From Anomaloglossus baeobatrachus (taxonomy: Eukaryota; Chordata; Amphibia; Anura; Aromobatidae): DNA of 64,000 nucleotides. A model generated the notes under the pieces. The model was given only the letters and a program-made list of their open reading frames with translations, made no database searches and was not told where the DNA came from. Position numbers and translations under genes: made by a program. The stretch's first letter is position 1, and each line of letters begins with the position of its first letter. The DNA is taken from the NCBI RefSeq assembly GCF_048569485.1, contig NC_134357.1, forward strand, positions 68,195,198 to 68,259,197, read 5' to 3'. Shown in pieces: positions 11,855 through 22,019 of the stretch.

Positions 11855-14800
11855 TTACCTCCCCGTCTAGGCCCCCCCTCTGTCCGTGCTCGAAGGCCGC
11901 TATCAAACCCGGGGCGCGGATATGATCCTCCAACTCCCAGGATCTATGCTCCGGACCACGGCCGGCCCACTCCACGAGGTAGTACCTCTTGCCCTGTATG
12001 ACTTTTGTCTCCACAAGTTTTGCCACCTCAGGGTCGTCGGACGGGGAGTCGGTTTGAGCCGGCAGGGACCCCGAGAATTTATTAAGTCGTACGGGTTTCA
12101 GGAGGGACACGTGAAAGGTGTTGGCTATAGCCCAGCGTGGAGGGAGCTGGAGTCGATATGCCACTGGGTTTACCTGCTGTAGTACTTTAAATGGACCCAG
12201 ATACCTAGGGGCGAATTTGGCTGCCTGTACCCGTAGGTTAACATTCTTAGAGGACAGCCATACTAGGTCACCAGGGGCGAAGGATGGTGCAGGGCGGCGG
12301 CGAACATCAGCCGTTATCACCATCCGGTCTTTAGCCCTTTTAAGAGCCTCTTGGGTGTCATCCCAGATCTCCCGGGCCTTGGTCGCCCAATCCTCCACTC
12401 TAGTATCGGGTGACGTAATGGGCATCGGAACCGGGATTCTGGGATGTTGTCCGTTATTGAGTAGGAACGGAGTCTGGCCAGAGGATTCATGGACCGAATT
12501 GTTAATGGCAAATTCGGCCCAAGGAAGGAGGTTAGCCCAGTTGTCGTGGTGCGCGGAGATAAAATGGCGGAGGTAAGTTACCAAGGTCTGATTAGTCCTC
12601 TCCACTAGTCCATTGGTCTCGGGATGGTATGCGGAGGAGATGTTCAGCTCTATCTGCAGGAGCTTACAAAGCTCTCTCCAGAAGCGAGACTCGAACTGGG
12701 GACCCCGGTCGCTCACCACCTTGTCAGGCATGCCATGCAACCTAAATACATGCCGAATGAACAAGGTGGCGAGAGCACGTGACGTCGGGAGTCGTGGGAG
12801 ACGCACCAAGTGGACCATTTTAGAGAAGTGGTCCGTGATGACCCATACGACCCTGTGCCCTGCTGACTTGGGCAGATCTCCCAGGAAGTCCATCCCTACC
12901 ACTTCCCAGGGACGATCCGGCACTGGCAGTGGGTGAAGAAGACCTGCCGGTCTCTGCCGGGACGGCTTATTCCGAGCACACGACATACAGGCTCCCACAT
13001 ATTCCTGTATGTCCTGGGGTAGTCTCGGCCACCAATAATGCCTGGTCACCAGGTCTCTGGTCCTTTTGACCCCGAAGTGACCCCCGACCTTGGAGGCATG
13101 GGCCCACGATAGCACCTCGTTCCGTAGTTCAGGGGGAACGAGGGTTTTGCCAGGTGGCACCTGGTCCAAAGAAGTGGGAGTGACCATCCTCAAGCTGTCC
13201 GGGGGTAGTATAAGATGAGGCTCCTCCTCGTCCTCCTCCAACACAACCATACAACGTGACAAGGCATCGGCCCGTACGTTCTTCTCACCGGCCAGGTGGC
13301 GGATAATAAAGCGGAACCGGGAGAAGAATAAAGACCAACGGGCCTGCCTTGGGTTCAGGCGTCGTGCTGTCTGGAGGTATGTGAGGTTTTTGTGGTCAGT
13401 AAAAACCTCAAATGGATGCTTCGCACCCTCCAGGAGATGCCGCCATTCCTGGAATGCTAGTTTCATCGCCAGTAACTCCCTATCCCCTATGGAGTAGTTC
13501 CTCTCGGCCGGAGAAAAGGTCTTGGAGAAAAAGAAACACGGATGTTTCCTTCCTCGTTCGTTTTTCTGGTACAGGACTGCACCTGCACCGACCGAAGAGG
13601 CGTCTACCTCCAGTAGGAAGGGTTTGGAGATGTCTGGACGATGAAGGATGGGAGCTCTGGAGAAGTGAGTTTTGAGAGTGTGAAATGCCTCTACCGTTTC
13701 CCGTGTCCATGCTTTGGGATTAGCGCCCTTGCGGGTAAGGGCAATGATGGGTGCTGCCACCGTCGAGAAGTTGGGAATGAACTGGTGATAATAATTGATA
13801 AACCCCAAGAATCGCTGGATCGCCTTCAGCGAGCGGGGCTCAGGCCAGTTCATCACTGCCTCCAACTTCCCCGGATCCATTGCTAACCCCTGACTGGACA
13901 CTATGTACCCCAGGAACGGCAAGGATTCCTGTTCAAAAACGCACTTTTCCAGCTTAGCATATAACGAATGGGTGCGGAGCCTCTTAAGTACTCGGATGAC
14001 ATCCCTCCGATGGGTGGTAAGATCGGGGGAGAAGATAAGAATGTTATCCAGGTATGCAACCACGGAAAGATACAAATCCCGGAAAATGTCATTCACAAAG
14101 TCTTGAAATACGGCGGGGGCATTGCAGAGTCCGAAGGGCATTACTAGATACTCGTAGTGACCGTCCCTGGTGTTAAAGGCGGTCTTCCACTCATCGCCCT
14201 TTCGGACTCGCACTAGATTATACGCCCCGCGTAGATCCAGCTTTGTGAAGACCTTTGCCCCGCGGAATCGATCAAATAGCTCAGTAATGAGGGGCAAAGG
14301 GTATTTGTTCTTGATTGTGATTGCATTTAATCCCCTGTAATCGATACAGGGGCGCAGATCCCCTTCCTTCTTCTGCACAAAAAAGAACCCTGCACCAGCC
14401 GGTGAAATAGACTTGCGAATGAACCCCTTCGCCAGGCTGTCCTGAATATATTTGGACATAGCCTCCGTCTCTGGAGCAGAGAGTGGATACACTCTGCCCC
14501 TAGGGGGCTCGGAGCCTGGCTTCAGGTCTATTCGGCAATCATATGGCCGGTGGGGAGGAAGAGTATCTGCGGCCCTTTTGGAAAAGACATCCCTGTAGGC
14601 CTCATAAGGTGTCGGTAAACCCGGCCCCTCAGTATTCCCTGAGGACCCAACCGACCTAATGGTAGCGGGTGGTTCGGTAGTCACAAGGTGCTCTCTACAG
14701 GATCCTGCCCAGGATGAGATCTCCCCTGTTGCCCAGTTGAGTATAGGAGCATGCTGTCTCAACCAGGGAAGGCCCAGTAGGATCTCATCCGTCCCCCCTG

Positions 14801-15185
14801 GAAGCACCAGGAAGGACACCTGCTCATGGTGTCCCGGTGGTACATCCATCCTGAGAGGGATGGTGATCTGGGTGATAGGATCGAGTAGTATGGACCCGTC
14901 GACTACCCGGACCCTGAGTGGCTTGGGCAACAGAACCAGGGGAACTGAGTATCGGGTTGCCAGGGAGGTCGAGATGAAATTGCCTTCAGCGCCTGAGTCC
15001 AAGCAAGCCAGGGCAGAGAAGAGAGTAGTGCTGAACTGCAACTGGGCGCTGATAGTCAACCTAGAGGGAGAAGTAGCGTCTAGAGTCCCCCCTCTGATAG
15101 AAACTAGACGCTGTCTTTTCCCGACGGTTTGGGACATAGGGTAGCTATGTGTCCCCTCTGCCCACAGGAAAAGCAGATGACACAA
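11706..15185 (-). CDS. Pol of the Gypsy chromovirus with chromodomain
   Basis: 1,159 codons. In order: retropepsin (LACLDSGAEGNFIS), reverse transcriptase (YLDNILIF at the catalytic site), RNase H (LLEVDASSVGAGAVLYQ), integrase with an HHCC zinc region (HASKVGGHFGVKRT ... CMSCARNK) and a DDE core (VGMDFLGDLP, VSDRGPQF, NGLVERTNQT), then a chromodomain (YLVEWAGRGPEHRSWE). The chromodomain places it in the chromovirus branch, whose integrases can be guided to marked chromatin. The reading frame ends inside the 3' LTR. Confidence 0.95.
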   Translation of the reverse strand: MCHLLFLWAEGTHSYPMSQTVGKRQRLVSIRGGTLDATSPSRLTISAQLQFSTTLFSALACLDSGAEGNFISTSLATRYSVPLVLLPKPLRVRVVDGSILLDPITQITIPLRMDVPPGHHEQVSFLVLPGGTDEILLGLPWLRQHAPILNWATGEISSWAGSCREHLVTTEPPATIRSVGSSGNTEGPGLPTPYEAYRDVFSKRAADTLPPHRPYDCRIDLKPGSEPPRGRVYPLSAPETEAMSKYIQDSLAKGFIRKSISPAGAGFFFVQKKEGDLRPCIDYRGLNAITIKNKYPLPLITELFDRFRGAKVFTKLDLRGAYNLVRVRKGDEWKTAFNTRDGHYEYLVMPFGLCNAPAVFQDFVNDIFRDLYLSVVAYLDNILIFSPDLTTHRRDVIRVLKRLRTHSLYAKLEKCVFEQESLPFLGYIVSSQGLAMDPGKLEAVMNWPEPRSLKAIQRFLGFINYYHQFIPNFSTVAAPIIALTRKGANPKAWTRETVEAFHTLKTHFSRAPILHRPDISKPFLLEVDASSVGAGAVLYQKNERGRKHPCFFFSKTFSPAERNYSIGDRELLAMKLAFQEWRHLLEGAKHPFEVFTDHKNLTYLQTARRLNPRQARWSLFFSRFRFIIRHLAGEKNVRADALSRCMVVLEEDEEEPHLILPPDSLRMVTPTSLDQVPPGKTLVPPELRNEVLSWAHASKVGGHFGVKRTRDLVTRHYWWPRLPQDIQEYVGACMSCARNKPSRQRPAGLLHPLPVPDRPWEVVGMDFLGDLPKSAGHRVVWVITDHFSKMVHLVRLPRLPTSRALATLFIRHVFRLHGMPDKVVSDRGPQFESRFWRELCKLLQIELNISSAYHPETNGLVERTNQTLVTYLRHFISAHHDNWANLLPWAEFAINNSVHESSGQTPFLLNNGQHPRIPVPMPITSPDTRVEDWATKAREIWDDTQEALKRAKDRMVITADVRRRPAPSFAPGDLVWLSSKNVNLRVQAAKFAPRYLGPFKVLQQVNPVAYRLQLPPRWAIANTFHVSLLKPVRLNKFSGSLPAQTDSPSDDPEVAKLVETKVIQGKRYYLVEWAGRGPEHRSWELEDHIRAPGLIAAFEHGQRGGLDGEVMLHLVALLRQGLSQSPIPCLPRALLLSSAEGLPDCAVCRRYLLREAAEG

Positions 15186-15991
15186 GACCGAGAACCTGGG
15201 GCAGAGGAGACCACCTTGGACACCTCCATTGACTCCACGGAGTCGCCTACAGGACTGGCTGGGGGACCTGTCTGATGGAAGACGGGAGTCAGACGCTTTT
15301 TAGGCCGAGAAGACGTGGGTGCTGAAGAGACCTCGAGCCTTCGCTCCGCCTGGCGGATGTCTATGCGAGAGGCAACCTGAATCAAGGACTCTAAAGTGGC
15401 AGGCACCTCACGTGTGGCCAGTGCGTCTTTGACAAACCCTGCCAGGCCCTCCCAAAACACAGGGACAAGGACCTTATCCGGCCAGTCCAGCTCTGCGGCC
15501 AGTGTCCTAAAGTGTACAGCAAAGTCCCCGACTGAAGCAGACCCTTGCCGAAGTCGTAGGAGGCGCAGCGCGGAATCGTGGGTTACTTGAGGCCCGAGGA
15601 ACACCATTCTCATGGCCCCAAGATAAGCTGCTAAGTTATTCACCACACGATCTCCGCGCTCCCACAACGGCGTGGACCACTTCAGCGCTCTCCCTGTGAG
15701 CAGGGACTGGACGAAGGCTACCTTCGCCTTCTCGGTAGCGTAAAGAGTCGCGGACAGCTCTAAGTAGGTGGTAACCTGGTTTATAAACCCACGGCACTCA
15801 GAGCTGTTGCCGCTAAAGCGCTCTGGAAGCACAAGGCGAGGAGACCTTCTGCCCAATAGCACAGCCTGGGTAGCTGCCTGGGTGGCGACTGTCGTCAGAG
15901 TAGTCTTATCGGAGGAAAACTGCTCCACTGCTGCCAATCGTGACTCCAACTGCTGCACATAACGCAGCAACTGCTGCTGCTCTTCAGCCAT
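15104..15991 (-). CDS. Gag of the Gypsy chromovirus
   Basis: 295 codons. The N-terminal part starts MAEEQQQLLRYVQQLESRL, a likely short coiled coil. A capsid-like region follows with CRGFINQVTTYLELSA and WPDKVLVPVFWEGL. The C-terminal zinc knuckle CFSCGQRGHIATLC is of the CCHC class that binds RNA. Its end overlaps the start of pol in another frame, an arrangement seen in elements that use frameshifting. Confidence 0.88.
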   Translation of the reverse strand: MAEEQQQLLRYVQQLESRLAAVEQFSSDKTTLTTVATQAATQAVLLGRRSPRLVLPERFSGNSSECRGFINQVTTYLELSATLYATEKAKVAFVQSLLTGRALKWSTPLWERGDRVVNNLAAYLGAMRMVFLGPQVTHDSALRLLRLRQGSASVGDFAVHFRTLAAELDWPDKVLVPVFWEGLAGFVKDALATREVPATLESLIQVASRIDIRQAERRLEVSSAPTSSRPKKRLTPVFHQTGPPASPVGDSVESMEVSKVVSSAPGSRSCVICFSCGQRGHIATLCPKPSGKDSV

Positions 15992-16016
15992 AGCCAGACC
16001 TTTGGCGCGACCGTAA

Positions 16017-17107
16017 TGTTACGAGGGGGACCCGGGGAAGCGTGCCAAGATGGGAAATGGACTGCTTCCGCCGGTCAAGGTCCACTGTGCGGTGTAAGGG
16101 ACCGCCGCTATGGTGGGTGAAGAGTGAGCGGGTTGCTGCTAGCGATCGTCTGGAATGTCACAGACGATCTATGTACACCGATCTGCCCCAACCCGTGAGG
16201 GTTGTATGGCACAGATCTCACGGCTCGGTGTACCTGTTGCACGGGGAAGCACAGAGGTGCCCACGCACGTGTGCCAGTGGAAGTCACGAGAATATGGCAC
16301 GAGGGTAGCACAGAGGTGCCCACGCACGTGTGCTTTCAATAACCAGGTGAGTCCAATGGAGACTTGAAGAGCTCACCTGGGACAGGAACACGGCCTGTTG
16401 ACGGGGGTACTGCCGGAGCAGCAAGGCAGGAACACGGCCTGCAAACGAGGTACTGCCGGAGCAGCAAGGGCCAAGCCCACAAGAGACAGTAATGCCTGAG
16501 CAGTGGCGTGGCAGCACGCTGCCAGACATCCAAACATAGAAGGACGGTCGCGCGCCGCCATGATGGCAGGGGGAGCTTTTAAGGAGGTGCAGCTCCACCC
16601 GAGGTCGGGCGCGAGGCAGAGATGACGGACTTGACCCAATCAGGGTCCACGACGTCCCAGCCTGGCCAGTCAGGATTCACCACGTCACCAGCCTTGTCAT
16701 CAAGCCATGTGACGTCAGTGAGCGAATCAGGACCCACCACGCATTGCACATGCTCACCCTCCTGCCTCTGGGAAATAGAGGCGGGATCCTCTGTCTCACA
16801 ATGTGCAGAGATAACGGGAATCTCACTGCTTCCCTGAGCAGTAAACCTCTGCACATTGCGCAGCCTCGCAGACCTTCGGGGCCGCTGAGCAGGAGAGTCT
16901 GCGGCAGGCCAGGAATGGGAGACCGCTTCACTCCTTGTAACAGGAGAACCACTAGGTGTCACCCTTCTGCTGCCTCTCTGAGAAGGTATCTCCTGCACAC
17001 TGCGCAGTCTGGCAGACCTTCGGCGCTGCTGAGCAGGAGTGCTCGTGGCAGGCAAGGAATGGGAGACTGGCTCAGTCCTTGCCTCAGGAGAGCCACGAGA
17101 TGTAACA
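16017..17107 (-). repeat. 5' LTR of the Gypsy chromovirus
   Basis: 1,091 bp, the same length as its partner. It is followed on the coding strand, after only about 25 nt, by the gag start. I do not see a standard TGG-starting primer-binding site in that short leader, so priming may be unusual. Self-priming is known in some Tf1/sushi-type relatives. Confidence 0.93.
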
Positions 17108-17532
17108 CATATATATGAAGGATAATCTGTGTAGTATGAACACCCCAGAACTAGTATTACAGACGCGTGGCACATACATGCCTGCTTTTAAATTTTGTTC
17201 TTTTTTTATTTTTAATTATTTATCCGGAGTCGCCTGAGAACTCCGGGCTCGGCGCTGGCGCTTGGACACTTGTGATCCTGCGCAGATCCGGACTTTTACA
17301 GTCCGGGTCTTCTCATCATTAGTGCTCACTAACACAGATTTAGACAAATTTGGGAGGAATATTTGACAGAGTAAAGCCTTTTATTTACAGTACACACAAA
17401 AAGTAATAGATCTTTGAGTTCAGCGAAAGCAAAAGGGTTGTGTTTATATATTTTATTATTGTATGTGTAAATATATATAATAAATTCTTACTCTAAAATT
17501 TAAACATTGAAACTTATCTCCCTTTATTGTAG
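17108..17532 (+). other. Intron sequence upstream of the first CUB exon
   Basis: No coding sequence seen. It begins with the catata target duplication of the Gypsy element and contains a GC-rich patch (17,221-17,320). Immediately before the exon it has a pyrimidine-rich tract and the acceptor tttattgtag ending at 17,532. Confidence 0.5.
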
Positions 17533-17668
17533 CACATCTATGTGAAGAAAGACTGACTCAACCATCTGGTTATATATACAGTAATTGGTATCGCTCTCCT
17601 TCAAATTTGTGTACTTGGACAATTGAGGTCCCATATGGCCAGGTTGAGCTTTACTTCAGTTATTTGTA
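17533..17668 (+). CDS. CUB domain A, first-half exon
   Basis: A 136-nt exon, phase 1 in and phase 2 out. It encodes HLCEERLTQPSGYIYSNWY and then LCTWTIEVPYGQVELYFSYL. These give the CUB start pattern: Cys, SGYI, and an aromatic residue near the usual SPxYP position, then the second Cys in CTWTI and alternating hydrophobics of the beta-sandwich. The acceptor is attgtag (to 17,532) and the donor is gtaagt (from 17,669). It pairs with the exon at 17,798 across an intron of only 129 bp. Confidence 0.85.
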
Positions 17669-17797
17669 GTAAGTATTGCATGTGTGTGCTCTAATTTTTC
17701 ATTTCCCAACCTCAACTTTATCTCCCTCTTACCCTTCTACTACATACAATATACATTATTTATCATTAAATTGCGTTTTCCTTCTCTTACCAAACAG

Positions 17798-18000
17798 TAT
17801 GCCAAACAATGATGGAAATTGTACTTCTGACTATGTGACACTATATGACGGATACCCTTGGAACTCAGTTGTACTTGGCAAGATTTGCCAGCCTACAAGT
17901 CGTAGGTTTTACTCATCATCCAATATCATGACCTTGGAATTTGTCAATGAGAACTTCAGAGGATATTTTGACGCTTGGTACTATTCTCTATCATCTACAG
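17798..18000 (+). CDS. CUB domain A, second-half exon
   Basis: A 203-nt exon, phase 2 in and phase 1 out. It encodes NNDGNCTSDYVTLYDGYPW (third Cys, with the acidic DYVTLYDG pattern), then GKICQPT (fourth Cys), the FYSSSNIMTLEFV strand and the closing YYSLSST. The acceptor is ttaccaaacag and the donor is gtaatt. The SSSN-M-L-F pattern is diagnostic for CUB domains. Joining to the first half restores a Tyr codon. Confidence 0.87.
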
Positions 18001-18195
18001 GTAATTTGTAGATAAATATATAACGTATATTAAAATAATGATGACATAGTATAATATTTTACCCCAAAAAAGACAAATATTTGGTTCTGACACATTATAA
18101 ATATATATGACAAGTGTCTACAGAGCAACCTTTCAATGATCCATCTGAATCCAAAATCAGATAAACCTAACTTAAAATAAATTAAATGTGGATAG

Positions 18196-18560
18196 AGATA
18201 AGCTATCCCGTGGAAGTTCAGTTCGGCGGCTGCAGCTTGACTTTTGATAAAGTTTGGTTTGGGACCTGGACTTGACCTGAACACCAATGGAAGTCAATAA
18301 TTGGGCACTTTGACTCTACGCTCACATGCAGCCGGCCATAAACAGAACACTTCCGGGGGACAATGGGTTGGGATTTTACATTTTTTTTGGTGGGAGTGCA
18401 AAAAGATCGTTATCCCCAGTGTGAGCCATTAAAACACAGTAAGCAGCTCTCACTGGGCTGAACGCTGAGAGTACCCAAGCACAGTGATTTGCATACGTAA
18501 AGCACAGGAACTCCGAATACGAACTCTGTTTTTTAATAAAAGTCTCCGTCATGCTAGGTA
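18196..18560 (+). mobile_element. Short inverted-repeat element fragment (gatgagcgg family)
   Basis: Related to 36,923-37,338 and 41,264-41,670: shared blocks are tcaataattgggcactttg, cacatgcagccggccataaa, agcagctctcactgggc and gcatacgtaaagcac. The copy here lacks its left tip. No coding content. Confidence 0.55.
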
Positions 18561-18881
18561 TAGGGAAATACCTAGCGAATGGCAAAAAGATAGGAGAGAG
18601 AAGAGGGAAATCCTGTGTATAGGTGAGTGGGAGATGGTGACCCCTGATAAAAACTACAGTTGACCCCTAGCTATCTTGACATCCCTAGATAGTTTTTGCA
18701 GCTATGTGCTGAGCAGGTTACCTGGACCTGGCTGACCCTGAACTGGGCCCTTGGTAATGAACAAGCAGTATGAGCACTCATCAACCCCACTAAATCTTTA
18801 AGAAGACACAGGAAAAACAAAAAGCGGAAAGAAAACAAACTTATTTCCAACATGACTTAGGGAGAGGAACAACAACATATT

Positions 18882-19443
18882 TGTCATGATCCAGGCCAGC
18901 TTTTCCCTGCTGCTGGTTACATCCAGCTCTGGCCTGGTCATGTCAGGGGTTAACTTCCCTTGCCTTATTCTGGATCCCAGGGCGTTATATATTACCTCTC
19001 TACCTATGGCTCAGTGCCAGTGATATTTCTGCCTTGCAGCAGGTATACTGGGTCTGGTGAGTGTTCCTGATCTCTTCTGCCTCCCTGCTACTGTGTCCTG
19101 ACTGTGACCCTCCCCCGTTCGTCTGCCCGTCCCAGCCCCTAACTTCCCTCTCCTGTCTGTTGTTTGTGTTTCCCTCTGCATACCTGATCTCCCGGCTTCT
19201 GACTCGGTTCTGCTTTCTGACTTTGATATTGATCCTCCCTTTGCAGTGACTCTCCTGGCAAGACCCTGACTGTTTGACTACTCTTTTGCTCCCTGGTGAT
19301 TCGCCTGTTAACATTGCTGAAGTTACTCTGCTGTACTTCAGCAGCCTTTCCGTTAGTATTCTTTGTCTCTCCTTCACTACTCTGCTGCCACCTAGTGGGG
19401 ATTACGCTGTACTGCGTCTCACTAGCCTTTGTACAGCGTGACA
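18882..19443. mobile_element. Solo LTR, copy A
   Basis: A 562-bp segment starting tgtcatgatcc and ending gcgtgaca, flanked on both sides by the 5-bp duplication atatt (18,877-18,881 and 19,444-19,448). TG...CA ends plus a 5-bp target duplication and no internal region identify a solo LTR left by LTR-LTR recombination. The orientation of the parent element is not certain. The same LTR with the same flanks recurs in copy B, so insertion preceded the tandem duplication. Confidence 0.82.
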
Positions 19444-20288
19444 ATATTACAGTGTTTTTTCAGAGGATTGCAAAGTTGACTGCTTGCAATAAGGACCATA
19501 TAGACACTTATCTCTATCATAAGCAATATACCAAGAGGAAATGAAGGCATATAAAGACACAGAAACACATAATGATTAGTAGATGAAAGCAAAACATCTC
19601 CGCAGGGTCCTAAATGGAGAAGAGTAGATCATTACAAAGAAGACCACAAAACTCCATTCACACCACAGAGGAAAGAATGGAAAATCAAGGAGCAATTTCT
19701 GCAGTCAAATGCAGTAACCTTGTGCAGCCGGATGCCACAGGGTTGTCTGTCAACTGTGACACATCCGTGACTGTCTGTGTTTTTGATGAACTCCGAACAC
19801 CAAATCTCAGATTTGCTCATCGCTACATGTTGTCCTGAAATATAAATTAGGGGTCTCTGCATTGCTACATGCACCACAAATAGTATTAATTTATCGATAC
19901 TATTCTGTAGAAAAAGGAAACTATTTTGGACACATTTAGTCAAAATATCTCAATTACTTTATGCTCCAAAGAGGAGACATCAATGTTTTATTTCTTTTTT
20001 TGCTTTGATTTTACAAATCTATTATAGATACATTATGTTACATACTGTACATAATCTATCTTCTCAGTGTATTGTGAAGGTTCTTCTTATTATTATTATT
20101 ATTATTATTATTTATCTTATTATTATTATTATTTTTTTATCATTTTCTATTATTGTCTATTTTCTATTATTATTTTTATGTTTATGTACTGCTTTTGTCA
20201 TGTCACCATTGCTCTTTCTAAAATTATAATTAAAAAGTAATAAAGTTTCCCCATTTTTCTTTGTTATTTTCATGTGTCTTTTATCTAG

Positions 20289-20303
20289 CCCGTACTACCA
20301 CTG
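20289..20303 (+). CDS. 15-nt microexon (linker)
   Basis: Acceptor ttatctag, exon cccgtactaccactg, donor gtaagt. Phase 1 on both sides. With the G carried over from the previous exon it adds A-R-T-T-T. Its counterpart in the duplicated copy is at 24,990. Confidence 0.65.
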
Positions 20304-20470
20304 GTAAGTTCTATAGATATTAAGATAATAAAGCATATATACAATATGTCTAGAAAGATTTACTAAACAAAATGTTCTGACTATTTCATGTCACTGCACA
20401 AAATTTGTTAAAAAAAAAAAATCACATTTTCATTATATTATATTATATTATAATCACATGGCATTATATT

Positions 20471-20542
20471 TTAGGTATCCATGGTTACAACCATGAGCAA
20501 CTAACTGTCACTATATGAGTGGACATAACCATGGATACCTAA
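20471..20542. repeat. 72-bp hairpin, copy A
   Basis: Perfect 17-bp inverted ends, ttaggtatccatggtta (20,471-20,487) and its reverse complement (20,526-20,542), enclose a 38-bp loop. The duplicated copy at 25,167-25,242 has one arm changed. It could be a tiny inverted-repeat element or an RNA hairpin in the intron. Confidence 0.7.
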
Positions 20543-20871
20543 GCTGCAATGCCCTGCACATGAGGTAAGAGACATGGCTATATCAGGAGAACTATACTAC
20601 AATTGGAGGTATTTGCTAATATTATTATTACACTTTCAAAAGTTTGGGCTAGGATCCTGGAGATGGAAATAACACTTTGAGGTTTACGCATGTACTGTTT
20701 AGTTTTATCATGATTAATATTGTACATTCAAAGGAATAAACTAATAAATATTTCCATTACTTCTTACTTTTACTAATCCTATATGGCAGCCTTAAGCCAG
20801 TTTTCCACTTTACAGAGCAGCTAAACAATTTATTTATATTTAAATGCCCAGTTAAAGGGAATCCGTTGTGA

Positions 20872-21140
20872 GGGTTTTTCTACCTCATCTGAGAGCAGCA
20901 TAATGTAGGAGAAGAGACGCTGATTCCAGCGATGTGTCACTTAGTTTACTGGGTGCAGCAGTTGTGACATAATCAGAGTTTTTAGATGTAGCAAAGTTTA
21001 GAAAGCTAACCCTGCCCACACCACAGCTCTCTGTGTATTCAGACAGAAAGCTGATAATCAGTGCTGGGGAGAGGTTGGACCTGGTATCACATGGGACCTA
21101 TTCTGGGCAGTGATAATATCCTTCTGATAAAACACTCATT
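20872..21140. mobile_element. AAAGGGAATC-type short interspersed element, copy A
   Basis: Starts taaagggaatccgttgtgag and shares long blocks (gcagcataatgtaggag, agcgatgtgtcacttagttt) with 25,551-25,828, 30,022-30,395 and 36,748-37,542. It looks like a non-autonomous inverted-repeat element, since the related copies end in the complement (cagatttccttta). No coding content. Confidence 0.55.
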
Positions 21141-22019
21141 GTATTGAAATAGTGGCAAACAGCATAAAAAGTGTTGCAGAGCTGTATCGGTCACCTGATT
21201 ATGTTGTTGGCATTTCCAAAGGGGAGGAGCCTATCCTTCCATGCCTCATTCTTGTGAGCACGCTGCTTTATCAGGAAGTTCCCTCCATTATCATGCTGCC
21301 ACTTATCGTCCTGCCATGCAACATGCTCGACTGATCCCTGTAAGTGCTCTAGATTCTTTCCGTTACCTCACCCGACCCTTCCAGACCTCCCTGTTTCCCA
21401 TCTCCTCCGTGTTATCTTACCTTCCGTGCTCCTCTCCTGTCTCCTGCTCCCTGTGTGTTGCTCTGTCCCTGCGCCCCCTCCTTCAGCTCGCTCTCCCTGT
21501 TACTGACTTCTGGCTTGTCCCTGACCCTGCCTCTTCTCTTGTACTGCACTCCCTCACGGCTCTGACCCAACTAGTACGACTCCTCTTAGCAACCACTTAG
21601 TTACCTAGGACGCCATGCGCCTGAGCTCCCTCTAGTGGTTGTTATCGTTACAGACTGCTCTGGTTTCCTTTTGTGGTTGATCATGTTACACACACTGTGT
21701 GCTGACTCCCGCTAGTGATGACATCACAGAAACAACCCTGAAATCAGGGTCTCAGCTCATATCGCATGATATTCTCATGTTACATGCAAGAAGATGATGG
21801 GGGACCAGGTCCTGTGACCCACATTGCTTGCTCATAAAACCCTTCAACTATGCACCTCTTCAAATGTTTGTTGAGCAATTTGTGGGGGTCTTAGGACCCA
21901 GACACCTAATAATCTGTTTACTATTAAATGGATATTCTAATACAATTAATGAACACAGTGGCTCATGCTTTCTACTTCAGCAAATGTGCTGAGCTTTAGA
22001 TTGGCTGCAGTGGTGATGT
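21141..22019. other. Unclassified duplicated intron sequence
   Basis: No gene recognised. It contains a pyrimidine-rich stretch (21,340-21,600) typical of LTR fragments, but no TG...CA ends or target duplication could be set. The same sequence recurs at about 25,830-26,600. Confidence 0.35.

Larger units (their letters stand above)
10764..17107 (-). mobile_element. Ty3/Gypsy chromovirus, looks whole and young
   Basis: A 6.3-kb LTR retrotransposon on the minus strand. Two 1,091-bp LTRs (10,764-11,854 and 16,017-17,107) begin TGTTACATC and end CTCGTAACA on the coding strand. They differ at only about five positions by my reading, and the element is flanked by catata on both sides. Internal parts in order are gag with a zinc knuckle, protease, reverse transcriptase, RNase H, integrase and a C-terminal chromodomain. 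A purine-rich tract lies just before the 3' LTR. Near-identical LTRs imply recent insertion. The copy looks whole, with no obvious break in its two long frames. It lies upstream of the first CUB exon and is antisense to the host gene. Confidence 0.95.

Noticed and set aside
17533-18000. Assignment to a named gene such as dmbt1
   Set aside because: CUB domains occur in many secreted proteins, and no SRCR or zona pellucida domain is visible in the window to decide, so no symbol is given.
19000-19444. Overlapping frames of 100-130 codons on the minus strand
   Set aside because: They lie entirely within the solo LTR, and the duplicate at 23.7-24.1 kb keeps them only because the sequence is recently duplicated.
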